DNA of 64,000 nt. Origin: Rhynochetos jubatus (Eukaryota; Chordata; Aves; Eurypygiformes; Rhynochetidae). Below the pieces are notes generated by a model. The model ran no database searches, was not told the DNA's origin, and saw nothing but the letters and a program-made list of their open reading frames with translations. Shown in pieces: positions 1-9,118 of the stretch. How positions within the stretch are numbered: position 1 is the first letter of the stretch; each line of letters starts with the position of its first letter. The translations under genes and the position numbers were made by a program. Location: NCBI GenBank assembly GCA_027574665.1, contig CM050655.1:124001-188000 (forward strand). Reading direction: 5' to 3'.

Positions 1-39
1 AGGCAGCCCCAGACACAGAGAAGGGGACACACAACTCAC

Positions 40-117
40 CACAGACCCCGCTGCCAACAGGAGACCTTCACCTCCCCGATGGTTCCCTCTCGGCCTGCCC
101 AGGCAGCCCCTTGGCAG
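40..117 (-). other. Exon-like segment at window edge (unidentified)
   Basis: On the minus strand a segment of 78 bases is preceded by an acceptor-like tctccag and followed by a donor-like gtgagtt. One frame is open across it (one leading base, 25 codons including CQGAAWAGREGTIG, two trailing bases). It lies beside the two better exon-like units at 441-544 and 5182-5289 but is not clearly homologous to them. The peptide is not recognised. Splice-site pairs of this quality also arise by chance, and the other exons of any such gene would lie outside the window. Confidence 0.18.
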
Positions 118-129
118 CTGGAGATGGCA

Positions 130-415
130 ACAGGAGAGAGGGGGAACCGATCCAAAGGGAGAGGGAACCAGGCTGAGAGATGGGGGAAACAAGGAATGGG
201 GACGGGCCAGAGGGCAGAGAGGGAGGAGGTCAAAAGGGGGCAAGGAGGGGGACAGCGAGAGACCGAGAAACAGCAAAAAGCCGCGATGAACGAAAGGGGA
301 GAGAGACAGAAGAATTCAAGTGCAGGGACAGGGAGCCAGACACAGGGTGATAAAGACAAAAACGGGCTCCGGGACAGAGAGGGAAGAAATTCCAACTCAG
401 GGACAGGGATCTGGC
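130..415. repeat. Purine-rich minisatellite, left segment
   Basis: This is the left part of the G/A-rich array that resumes after 705. It has the same words (gggacagagag, ggagagaggg, gggggacag) in imperfect tandem order, with very few pyrimidines on the plus strand. It is separated from the main array by the non-repetitive exon-like island at 416-705. No stable reading frame is expected: the complementary strand is pyrimidine-rich and so has few stop codons, which creates long spurious frames. Confidence 0.8.
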
Positions 416-440
416 ATGGCCCCGAGGCTCCGGGACTCAC

Positions 441-544
441 CGCAGCTCCCGCCCTCAGAGCTGCTGGCAGAACGGGGTGGCTCGGGGGTCTCTCTCTCCC
501 CTCCCTTCCTCCTCTGCAGCGCCAGGCACTTGGCCGTCATCCAC
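441..544 (-). other. Exon-like unit, copy A (unidentified)
   Basis: On the minus strand this 104-base segment begins after the acceptor ctctctcag and ends at the strong donor TGCG|gtgagtcc. One frame is open throughout and gives a charged, Ser-rich peptide (QRRKGGERETPEPPRSASSS, then EGGSCG). It aligns with copy B at 5182-5289: both share the GCCAAGTG word near the start, a basic-acidic middle, and the SCG plus gtgagt end. The two copies differ by a small insertion or deletion near the acceptor, so their start phases differ; at least one copy may be non-functional. I do not recognise the protein. Alternatives are a non-coding RNA exon or a duplicated intron fragment. Confidence 0.3.
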
Positions 545-705
545 CTGAGAGAGCAGATGGGGGTCTCACATTGCTGCCAACACGAGGCTGCCCAGACACA
601 GCACCCCTGTGCACCCCCCGCGCGGCTGCGCTGTGCTTCGCTCACGCGGGCAGACCCTGCAGGCACCAGTTCTGTGATTCTTCCGCTGCTTCACTGCTGG
701 ATGGA
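545..705 (-). other. Non-repetitive flank of exon-like unit A
   Basis: GC-rich unique sequence upstream (minus-strand sense) of the exon-like unit. It is partly alignable with 5290-5420: both contain a ggg(g/c)gtctca word, then a cccagacaca word in the same order and at similar spacing. That suggests the duplicated unit was exon plus flank rather than the exon alone. It includes a small CpG cluster (cgcgcggctgcg at about 618). Confidence 0.45.
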
Positions 706-3700
706 GAAAGGAAAAGCAGTGAGGGAGTGCAGGGTGAGAAAAACCCAGCAGGGAACAGGACAGAGGGAAAAAACGGAACAGCCAGCTGGCCAAGGGGAGA
801 CAGCGAGAAACACTGCGACAGGCCGTGGCACAGAGCTGTGGAGTCAAGGAGGGGGAGCACGGGGTACAGAGAAGGAGGGAAAGGGGACAGGGAGCTGGGG
901 GAGATAAAGAAAGACACGTCAGAGTCGCAGAGAAGAGAGTGACAGGAGCGAGACCGAGAAAGGAGAAAGGAGAAAAGCCAGTGCTGGGCAGCAGCCAGAG
1001 GGCCAAGGACAGACAGGACAAAGGACAGAGGGACAGGGAAATGGGGCAGGGACAGGGAGACCAAAGGGGCGATGCTGCGCAAGGGAGGTATGGGGAGCGG
1101 GACGCTGGGACTGAGAGCCAACGAGAGCGACAGAGAGAGTGACCAAGCTGCGGCACGAGAAAAGCGCTGGAGGAGAGAGCGGGACAGAGCCGAGGCCATA
1201 AATCACAGGGACAGGGAGCAGGAGAGAGGGAGAGACAGGGAGAGGGGGACAGGTAAGACAGAGAATTGGAGAAAGAGAAGGAAGGGACCAGCTCAGAGGG
1301 TCAGAGGTGAACAAAGAGAGGGGGATGGCAGAACGAGCAATGAGACGAGGGAGAAGGAGCAGGGAGCAGAGAGAACAAGGTACAGGGAAAGGCCACAGCT
1401 GGAGAGAACGACGACGGGCTGGAGGCAGAACAAAGGACAACGCAGACAGGGAGCGGGACCGAGGAGCAGAAAAGACAAAAACAGCCGTGGGCAGCCAGAG
1501 AGCAAGAGAAGCCAGAGGAGAATGAGAGAAGGATGGAGAGAAACACAGGGACACAGAAAAGCAGGGGGATGGGGACGACACACACACCTGAAGGGTGGAA
1601 GGAAAGAGGGGTGGGGAGCGAGACTGTGTGACAGAGAGAGACGGAGGGAGGGAGTGGGATGCAAGGGTAAGGAAAAGCAGATGGACAGGAAGAGGAAAAG
1701 AAGGAGAGAGAAAGGGGAGGACGGGGAGCAGCAGAGAGAGACGGGGAACGACAAAATAGCGCCGGGCTGAGCGCTCCAGAGAATAACCAAATCCTGCCAG
1801 GGAGCAGCCAGAGGGATAGAGCGAGGGGAAACATCCCCAGAGAGGACGGGGAAGAGCCAGCAGGACACTGGGGGAGGGGACAGTCAGCAGGGCAGGGCAC
1901 AGGGAGAGGGAAAACATCGGGGCAAGAACAGCAGCAGAGCCACCAGGAGAGGAGAAAACACCCCAAACAAGTCAGGAAAAGGAACCGGCCAGCGCTGGGC
2001 AGCAGGACAGACATCGAGCAAGGAAAACCAGGCATGAGGCCAGGGACAGAGGGATGGAGCAGCACAGAGAGGGACAGGGACCGGGACACGAGACTGCAGA
2101 GAGAGGGGCACAGGGAACCGGGAAGGGTGACAGAGAGAAACAGAGCGGGGTGGGGAGCGGGTCGGAGCTGGAGAAAGGGAAAATCCCGCCAGGGAGCAGG
2201 CCAGGAGGACCGAGCCGGAGGAGACGAAGGGGAAGCAGGGCGGTGGGATGCAGCCAGCAAAACTAATGACGGGCAATGGGCCAGAGGGATGGACGGCCGT
2301 AAGGGCCAGGGAGCGGGACAAAGGAACGAAAGGAAAGCACTGAGGAGCAGCAGGAGAGAGGAACACGGAGATAAAGAAGGAAGGAAGGCTCGAGGGCAGA
2401 GAGAGAGACGGGAACAGAGTGCAGGATGTGCAGAGACAAAGAACAGGGAAAGGAAGAGGACAGAGGGACTGGGGGTGGAGCTGGGGGGGACCAAATGCAG
2501 GTGAAGACAAAGAGATGGAGAAGGAAAAAAGATGCTGATAGGCTGCGGGACAGAGAGGGAGGAGGAGAAAGTAGGGCTGGAGCAGGGAAGAGAAGGAGGA
2601 GGACGGGGACAGCTGCACAGACCGGGGGATACTCCTAGAAAGCAGGAAACAGGCACCAGGACAGAGGGACAAAGGCAGAATAACGGGAGAAGGAGCGGGA
2701 CAGACGGACAGCGAGAGGAGAAAAGGGGCAGGGAGCAGGACTGAGGGATGGAGAAAGGAGCAATGGGAGCAGAGGGATGGAGAGAGGAAAATCCAGGTGG
2801 GAGGAAGGAAAGAGGGATAGAGGGGAGGAATAGGGAGCAAGAAAATGGGATCCAGAGAAACCGGGGGATGAGGAGCAGCACACTGGGATAGAGAGCAAGC
2901 GAGAATAACAGGAACAAGGACAGGGAGACAGAGCCAGAGGAAAAACAGGGACCGAAAGCTGCACAGAGAAATGGAATAGGAAAATCAGGCATGGGGAGTG
3001 GGACAGAGGGGTAGAGAGATGACAAGGGACACAAGGATAATGATGGAGGGGTGGAGGGTGGGGAAGGAAGGCCAGGGAGCAGTGCAGCGGGATGGAGAAA
3101 GAAAAGGAGGGATGGAGAGCGGGGCAGAGAAACAGAAGAAGAAAATGCCGTGATGGGAGCAGGACAGAGGATGGGAGAGAGAAAAAGAAGCCAAGGGAGG
3201 AGACCGAGGAGCAGAGACAGAAAGGTCAGAAACAGCCAGAGAGGGAGAGAAGCCAAGAAAAATGGGGCCGAGGGGCCCTGCAGAGCTGGAGCGAGAACGT
3301 GTAGGGTTGGTGAGCAGGACAGAGGGAGAGAGAGGCGGCAGGGGGAAGGAGAGGAAGGACAAAGGAGGGACAGAGATGGTGACAGGGTGCAGGACATACA
3401 GCCAGGGAGAAAAACAGGATAGGGAAGGGGAGAACGGGATGGAGAAACAAATAAAAGGTCAGATCTGCAGAGACGGGAAAAACTGAGAACTAAAACCCCA
3501 GCAAAGGGGGAGAGGACGGAGAGGGAGGGGAAAAAAGGGCCAAGGAGGAGGGGAGAGGAGGAAAGGAAGGGAAAAGGGGAGAGCTGGCTGGGCAGGGAGG
3601 GAGAGCAGGAAACGACTGGACAGGCAGCGGGACAGAGAAATACAGACAGAAAACACAGGGCCAGGAAGCAGGACAGAGGCACAGCGAGCAGTAACGAGGG

Positions 3701-5155
3701 GCAGGACAAAGGTGGGGACAGAAGCATCGGGGCAGAAGAACGGGAAAAACAAATAAAGGCAGGAAAAAGCCTGGGGGATGGCAGGAACCCCTTGGCGAGA
3801 GACAGGGAAAAGGAGTATACAGAGCAGGACAGAGACCGTCAGAGACAGATGGGGCCAGGGAGCGAGACAGGGTGATGCAGAGACAAGAAAAAGGGCCAGG
3901 GAGGCAGGAGAGTGCAGGAGATAGGCACAAATAAAGAGACATGGAGCAGGACAGGGATGGAGAGGAAAAGCCTGTCATCGCCAGTGGGACAGAGATGGAG
4001 CGAGAAGGAAAAAGGGATGAGGGGCAGAACAAAGGCAAAGAGAACCGAGGTCAGGGAGCAGGACACAGGGGTGACAAAAGGGGAAAAATAGCAACGGGCC
4101 GCACAGCAGAGACAGGGGAATGAAACACGGCCCAGGGAGCGTCAGAGAACGAGAGAGAGTAAAGGGACAGAGAGCAGGACAGCGCTGGAGGGAAAAGCAA
4201 CTGCGATGGGCAGTGGGAGAGAGACAAGGAGGAGGAAGGAAAAACCACTGTGGAAGATGGAAAGGAAAGAATGGACAGCGAGCTGGACACAGGGATGGGA
4301 GAAGGAATGGGCCAGAGAGAGACAGACAGAAAAGACAGGGAGAGGAAGCAGGGCAGAAGGACAGCAAGGGAAAAAAGGGTCAGGGATCTGGACAGAGATA
4401 GAGAAAAAAGCAGCAGGGCCAGAGAAAAAGAGGCAGAAAGAGTGGCAGGGAGGGAGCAGGGCAGAGAGAGCAGCAGCAGGATGGAGAAGGAGGGAAAATG
4501 GGACAGTCAACAGGACAGAGGCACAGGAATGTGGGTAGGGAGCAGGACTAAGGGATACAGGGAGAAACAATGGGACAGGAAGCGGGACAGAGGGACAGAC
4601 AAGAGCGATGACCATGGGAGAAAGAGAGAAACCGTGAGAAGGACAGCAGCTTGGGGAGAGAGAGAGAGAGAGATGAGGAGCCCTGCAGGGAGAGAAAGAA
4701 CCACAGGGGGCAGGGACCAGCACAAGGGGTCAGAGAGAGCAAGGGATGAACAGGAAGGAGGGCAGAGACAGCGAGATACACAGTGAAAAACCAACAGCCG
4801 TGATCAAGACACAGGGACAGCGAGAGCAAGAGAAGGACAGAGAGTGAGAGATGGGCCAGCAGGGACACCGAGCAGCACGTACGGGGCAGAGAGGAGCAGA
4901 ACATGAGGAAACAGGGCAGAGACACCGTGGGGAAAGAAAGAGCTGGATGCATAGCAGGATGAAGGGATGGAGAGGGAACAAACCAGCCAGGGGCTGCAGG
5001 ACAGAACCAGAGGGGGAAGACAAAGAGGGAGAAGCGGCACACAAGAACAGGGAGAAGAGGGACAGGGGAGGAGAAAACAAATCGCAGCAGTACAGAAAAG
5101 ACAGGGAGCCGGGGGAGGGGGGACAGGGAAGGACCAGGATGCAGTAGAGGGATGA
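706..5155. repeat. Long purine-rich minisatellite array
   Basis: About 4.4 kb of imperfect tandem repeats with strong strand asymmetry: the plus strand is nearly all G and A, punctuated by single C or T. The recurring core is gggagcaggacagaggga followed by a variable tggagaaaggaaaa-like half; spacing between cores is roughly 40 bases and irregular. Copies are diverged, so this is an old array. The minus strand is a CCCTGTCCCGCTCC-like pyrimidine tract and therefore shows a spurious open frame of 808 codons (1301-3727) and other overlapping ones. Because exon-like units on both sides read on the minus strand, the array is most simply intronic, but this is inference. Confidence 0.85.
4381..4717 (-). 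repeat. Left arm of inverted duplication
   Basis: This part of the purine-rich array is repeated in reverse complement at 5885-6237. A core of 120 bases (4501-4620 against 5978-6097) differs at only two positions by direct comparison. The rest differs by scattered substitutions, a 6-base indel in a CT run and an insertion of about 17 bases in the right arm. This similarity is much higher than between neighbouring repeat units of the array, so the inverted copy is recent compared with the array. Confidence 0.9.
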
Positions 5156-5181
5156 AAGGGCCCCAGGGGCCCAGGACTCAC

Positions 5182-5289
5182 CGCAGCTCTCTCTCTGGGC
5201 GCTGCCGGGAGAATTTGCCGGTTCAGACATTTCTTTCTCCTTCTCGCGTCTCTTTCCATCCGTAACTCCGCTCACTTGGCTGCTTCTAC
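5182..5289 (-). other. Exon-like unit, copy B (unidentified)
   Basis: On the minus strand this 108-base segment follows the acceptor gttccctcag and ends at the donor TGCG|gtgagtcc. It is symmetric (two leading bases, 35 codons, one trailing base, 36 codons in total) and open in that frame. The middle of the peptide is KRREKEKEMSEPANSPGSAQ, a charged then Ser/Pro segment like a disordered linker, and it ends RESCG as in copy A (GGSCG). It is the better preserved of the two copies and lies in the loop between the arms of the inverted duplication. I cannot name the family. Confidence 0.33.
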
Positions 5290-5884
5290 CTGAGGGAACA
5301 TGCGGGCGTCTCAGAGCTGTGCCCAGACAGGGCTTCCCAGACACACAGCCTCGCTCACACACTCTACGGCCAGACCACACCCTGGGGACACGCACAGCCC
5401 CTGCGGTGCACGCTGGCAGCCAGGCCGGCTGTGGGATGCTGAGAGGAAGCCTGCCTCCCCCCCAGAAGCTGGGTCTCTCTTGCTGGAGGCGGGATGCAGC
5501 TGCCAACCAGACGGCCGCTGGTTCCTTCTTCCTCTATCTGGCCTCTCCAGCTCCAGCCCTGGCAGCCCCGGGCCACAGCCAGGGATTGTCCGGCTGCCCC
5601 TCGGCACCCCTGTGCCCAGGCACAGACAACCCAGCCCAGCCTGAGGCCAGGGGCGTGCCCGCCCTCTGCCCCCCCTCCCCTTCACTCTAGCTGATGCCCG
5701 GGGCTGCCCCAGCCCAGCTGGCCTCCAGCAGCTGGACAGTTGCCGCAGCGGGAGGGCTGGAGCCTCCGGTCCCAAACCCCCAGGGGACCTGCGGCCCAGA
5801 CAAAACCCCACACCCACCCAAGGGTCTTGCTTGACTCACGGCTGGACGTGGTGCTTCCCTGCCGTGCAGCTCGCCAGCACCGTG
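5290..5884. other. GC-rich non-repetitive island
   Basis: Unique GC-rich sequence between exon-like unit B and the right arm of the inverted duplication. Its first 130 bases align partly with 545-705. The remainder has frames open on both strands, as expected from GC-rich DNA, without a recognisable domain. No gene is called here. Confidence 0.5.
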
Positions 5885-6237
5885 CATGCCCCTGCCCCTT
5901 TGGTTCTTTCCCTCCCTGCAGGGCTCCTCATCTCTCTCTCTCCCCAAGCTGCTGTCCTTCTCTCACTTTCTCTCTTTCTCCCATGGTCATCGCTCTTGTC
6001 TGTCCCTCTGTCCTGCTTCCTGTCCCATTGTTTCTCCCTGTATCCCTTAGTCCTGCTCCCTGCCCACATTCCTGTGCCTCTGTCCTGTTGACTGTCCCAT
6101 TTTCCCTCCGTCTCCATCCTGCTGCTGCTCTCTCTGCTCTACTCCCTCCCTGCCATTCTTTCTGCCTCTTTTTCTCTGGCCCTGCTGCTTTTTTCTCCAT
6201 CTCTGTCTCCATCCCTGTCCCAATCCCAGATCCCTGT
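5885..6237 (+). repeat. Right arm of inverted duplication
   Basis: Pyrimidine-rich on the plus strand, the opposite of the array to its left, because it is the reverse complement of 4381-4717. The match ends at about 6237, after which the sequence becomes unrelated (ctgccgtgattcag). It gives the plus-strand frame at 5740-6684 most of its length, so that frame is probably a by-product of the inversion and not a gene. Confidence 0.9.
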
Positions 6238-6252
6238 TCTGCCGTGATTCAG

Positions 6253-6315
6253 GACCGGCCTCTGGCCACCGCGCGGCGGAAGCAGCGAGTGCGGCCGCAT
6301 CACCCCAGAGTGCAG
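6253..6315 (+). other. Exon-like segment next to a possible 60-base intron
   Basis: On the plus strand, 63 bases between ctgccgtgattcag and the donor gtgcag|gtaaag form 21 whole codons (ATARRKQRVRPHHPRVQ, very basic). A further acceptor, gtgttccgtcctcag, lies exactly 60 bases on at 6375, with a branch-point-like gctctaat before it. The following sequence stays in frame (ASDCHVEQTRACQELESRQW). The gap of 60 bases also has no stop, so an uninterrupted frame is equally possible. The orientation is opposite to the units at 441 and 5182. Family unknown; weak call. Confidence 0.15.
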
Positions 6316-6375
6316 GTAAAGTGTCGGTGTTGGGCTTCGCCGTGGGGTTTCAGCTCTAATGTGTTCCGTCCTCAG

Positions 6376-6587
6376 GCCTCTGACTGCCACGTGGAACAGA
6401 CAAGAGCATGCCAGGAGCTGGAGTCCAGGCAATGGCTCTGCCGCTCGGCGTTGGGGGATCCCGGCACATGGTGGGCTGTGGGCCTGGAAGATGGGGCCGC
6501 CAGGCAGCCATATATATTATTATTGCCCGGGGCTGGGAGCTGTAGTCTGGGGTTAGGGTCTGGGGAGCCAGAAAGTCCCTGGGACAG
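6376..6587 (+). other. GC-rich unique stretch with open plus frame
   Basis: The frame from the preceding segment continues through here, with a short GTWWAVGLEDGAA segment faintly like the WAVG strand of B30.2/SPRY domains. The similarity is too short to support a domain call. No clear donor follows before the G-rich minisatellite starts, and the frame runs on into that repeat to 6684, so I regard coding as unlikely. Confidence 0.12.
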
Positions 6588-6874
6588 ACTGGGGAGGGAC
6601 TGGGGGCACTGGGACCCCCAGGGGAGAGCCTGGGAGTCCCTTGCGCATGCTGGCGAGGGCTGGGGGGCCCTTGGGAAAGATTGAGGAGTGACTGGGTGTC
6701 CCTAGTACAGACTGGGGCTGGACTGGGGCTGGACTGGGGGCACTGGGACCCAATGGGGAATGGCAGGGGGCCCTGGAACAGGCTGGGGCTGGACTGGGGG
6801 CCCTGGGTCCCACTTGGGGGGTTCAGGGGGCACTGGAACAGGCTGGGGAGGGCCTGGGGCTCCCTAGGACCCAT
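6588..6874. repeat. G-rich minisatellite, ~60-bp unit
   Basis: About four and a half units starting at roughly 6588, 6650, 6711, 6782 and 6842, each beginning with a gactgggg- or ggctgggg-like word followed by ctgggggcactgggaccc and ending ccctggaaca. Unit lengths are 60-62 bases, one being 71 through a repeated ggctggactgggg. Runs of four to six G recur on the plus strand, giving potential for G-quadruplex formation. It is different in sequence from the purine array at 130-5155. Confidence 0.85.
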
Positions 6875-7440
6875 TAGAAGTCAGGAGGACTCAACTCTCC
6901 ATCCATCAGCACAGCAGCTCCAGCAAAGGGTTAACACAGTTCCCAGCACACAGCTGCACGCACACGCTCACCCTGACAGAGACAGAAATGGCCGTGGAGA
7001 TACGCATCTTGCTAGGAAGGTACCTGTTCAAACGACACTGGAGCCCGGTGCAAGCATTCCCATCGCATGTCAGCACGTCTCTCAACGGGAACAGAGCTGA
7101 GCCTCCAGGAGGGTTTTCAGTCCAGGCCACGTCGACCGTCCTCTCCTTTCACAAACCGGGGGTGTGTGGAACTCTGAGAGGAGTCCCACTCAGAGGGACA
7201 GTCTGGGTGCAGCCCCTGCAGACCAGGAGAAAGCAAGGGTCAGCCATAGAGCATCCCTCTATTTAGAGAGTCAAAAGATAATTGACTTCAGGTCTAAGGA
7301 ATCTCCCATCCTGGCCTTAATTGGGGTATGCTGTTGTTGGGATTCCCAGCTGGTACTGATCTCCCCAGACTGCAATAAGGTTCAGGGCTGGCAGGGGATG
7401 TATTAGTTCCCTCTCATCCCTAACTGTAATGAGGAAATGT
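6875..7440. other. Unique spacer between minisatellites
   Basis: Mixed-composition unique sequence. I see no repeat and no recognisable coding domain. Frames of 60-90 codons exist on both strands but have no splice or domain support. Nothing further can be said. Confidence 0.5.
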
Positions 7441-8055
7441 AATGAGGCCCGCTGAATTGGGCCTGAATTTCTCGTGCACTTGGGCCTCAATTTCACCTGG
7501 ATTCTGGCCTGAATTCCTCCTGGACGTGACCACCAATTTGACCTGCGCTGGAGCCCCGGTTTCCCCTAGAAGTGACCTCAAATTTGGCCTACACTGGGAC
7601 CTGGATCTCTCCTGCTCTAAGCCACGCCCCTGCCCCCCTTAAGCCATGCCCCCGCACCAAGCCATGCCCCAGACGCCCCCCCCACCCCCGTAAGCCACGC
7701 CCCCTCCCCTTAAGCCACGCCCCCTCCCCTTAAGCCACGCCCCCTCTCCTTAAGCCACGCCCCCTCCCCTTAAGCCATGGCCCCAAGCCACAGCCCCCCC
7801 CAGCCACGCCCAAATGTCCCCTGTAGTAGAGCCCAAATTTCTCCTCAACGTGCCCTCCAATTTCTCTTGAACTCTGACTGAAATTTCTCCTGCACGTGGC
7901 CTCCAATTTCTCCTGCACCGAGTCTCAGATTTGACCTGTGCTGGAGCCCCGGTTTCTACTGGAAGTGACCTCGAATTTGGCCTGCACTGGGTCCTGGATC
8001 TCTCCTGCGCTGTAGGCTCAGATTGTCCAGGACGTGACCTCCAGCAGAAATTAGG
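7441..8055 (-). repeat. 23-bp minisatellite, reversed orientation
   Basis: Tandem units of 23 bases of the type CTCCTGNACNTGGGCCTNAATTT; read on the minus strand they give the caggagaaattNNGGCCCA motif that fills 8061-9118 on the plus strand. Units are in register from 7471 (ctcgtgcacttgggcctcaa) up to 7613 and again from about 7808. A block of about 80 bases at 7540 (gacctgcgctggagccccgg onward) recurs at 7933. The array is interrupted by the 20-bp repeat at 7618-7807. Confidence 0.85.
7618..7807. repeat. 20-bp CCACGCCCC tandem repeat
   Basis: Four near-identical 20-base units (taagccacgccccctcccct) at 7691, 7711, 7731 and 7751, with degenerate copies on both sides. Each unit contains CCACGCCC, which is the complement of the GGGCGTGG type of binding site known for KLF/SP zinc-finger proteins; whether any protein binds here is not shown. 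It sits inside the 23-bp array and splits it, so it expanded within, or inserted into, that array. Confidence 0.9.
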
Positions 8056-9118
8056 GCCAAATTCCATCCCAAGTCAAGAAGTAAGTCCAGCCTAAATAGC
8101 AGCCAAACTCCTTGAGAAATTCCAGCCTAAGTGCAGCAGAAATTCCCATCCAAATCCAGGAGATATTCCACCTGAACTCCAGAAGAAATTTCAGCCCACA
8201 TCCAGGAGAAATTCGGGCCCAGGTCCAGGAGAAATTCAAGCTGAAGGCCAAGAGAAATTCAGGCCTCAATCCAGGAGTAATTCCAGCATAAATCCAGCCC
8301 ATGTCCAGGAAAAATTCAGCCCCGAGCCCAATAGAAATTCCAGCCCACGTGCAGCAAAAATTCAGGCCCAAGTCCAGGAGAAATTCCAGCCTAAAATGCA
8401 GCCCAAGTCCAGGAGAAATTCCAGCCCAAGAGCAGCCAAAATCCAGTCCAAGTTCAGGAGAAATTCAAGAACAGGGCCAAGAGAAATTCAGGCCTCAATC
8501 CAAGAGTAATTTCAGCCTAAAATGCAGCCCAAGTCCAGCAGAAATTCAGGCCCAAGAACATCCAATGTCCAGCCCACGTGCAGGAGAAATTCAAGAACAG
8601 GGCCAAGAGAAATTCAGGCCTCAGTCCGGGAGTAATTACCCAGCCTAAAATGCAGCCCAAGTCCAGGAGAAACTCCAGCCCAAGTGCAGCAGAAATTCCA
8701 GTCCAAGTCCAGGAGATAGTCCAGTCGAATTCCAGGAGAAATGTGGACCCATGTCCAGGAGAAATTGCGGCCAAGTCTAGGAGATATTCCAGTCAAAGTG
8801 CAGCAGAAATTCCAGTCCAAATCCAGGCGATATTCAACCTGAATTCCAGGAGAAATTTCAGCCCATGTGCAGGAGAAATTCCAGCCCACGTCCAGGAGAA
8901 ATTCAGGCCCAGGTCCAGGAGAAATTCAAGCCGAAGGCCAAGAGAAATTCGGGCCTCAATCCAGGAGTAATTCCAGCATAAATCCAGCCCATGTCCAGGA
9001 AAAATTCAGCCCCAAGCCCAATAGAAATTCCAGCCCAAGTCCAGGAGAAATTCCAGCCTAAAATGCAGCCCAAGTCCAGGAGAAATTCCAGCCCAAGAGC
9101 AGCCAAAATCCCGTCCAA
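8056..9118 (+). repeat. 23-bp minisatellite with higher-order repeat
   Basis: Tandem units of 23 bases, consensus near gtccaggagaaattcNNGCC plus three bases. A higher-order copy is visible: the block from about 8193 to 8440 recurs from about 8880 to 9118, starting 690 bases later (exactly 30 units), and then loses one unit so that its end is 666 bases later. A smaller internal copy has a 126-base offset (8455 and 8581). The array ends at about 9118, where AT-rich unique DNA starts. Confidence 0.93.

Noticed and set aside
1301-3727. 808-codon open frame on the minus strand
   Set aside because: It lies wholly inside the purine-rich minisatellite. The minus strand there is C and T rich, so stop codons, which all need A or G, are rare. 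The translation is a Ser/Pro/Leu/Cys/Phe mix with a repeat period, overlapping frames are open too, and no domain is visible.
6455-6500. B30.2/SPRY-like GTWWAVGLEDGAA segment
   Set aside because: Only about six residues resemble a SPRY strand; no other SPRY motif is found around it and the frame runs into a repeat.
5740-6684. 314-codon open frame on the plus strand
   Set aside because: Much of it is the pyrimidine-rich right arm of the inverted duplication and it continues into the G-rich minisatellite. Its middle repeats the translation of the left arm's minus strand, as expected from an inverted copy.
7441-9118. CRISPR-like spaced repeats
   Set aside because: The 23-base units are directly adjacent without unique spacers, they vary from unit to unit and the setting is vertebrate. 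This is a minisatellite.
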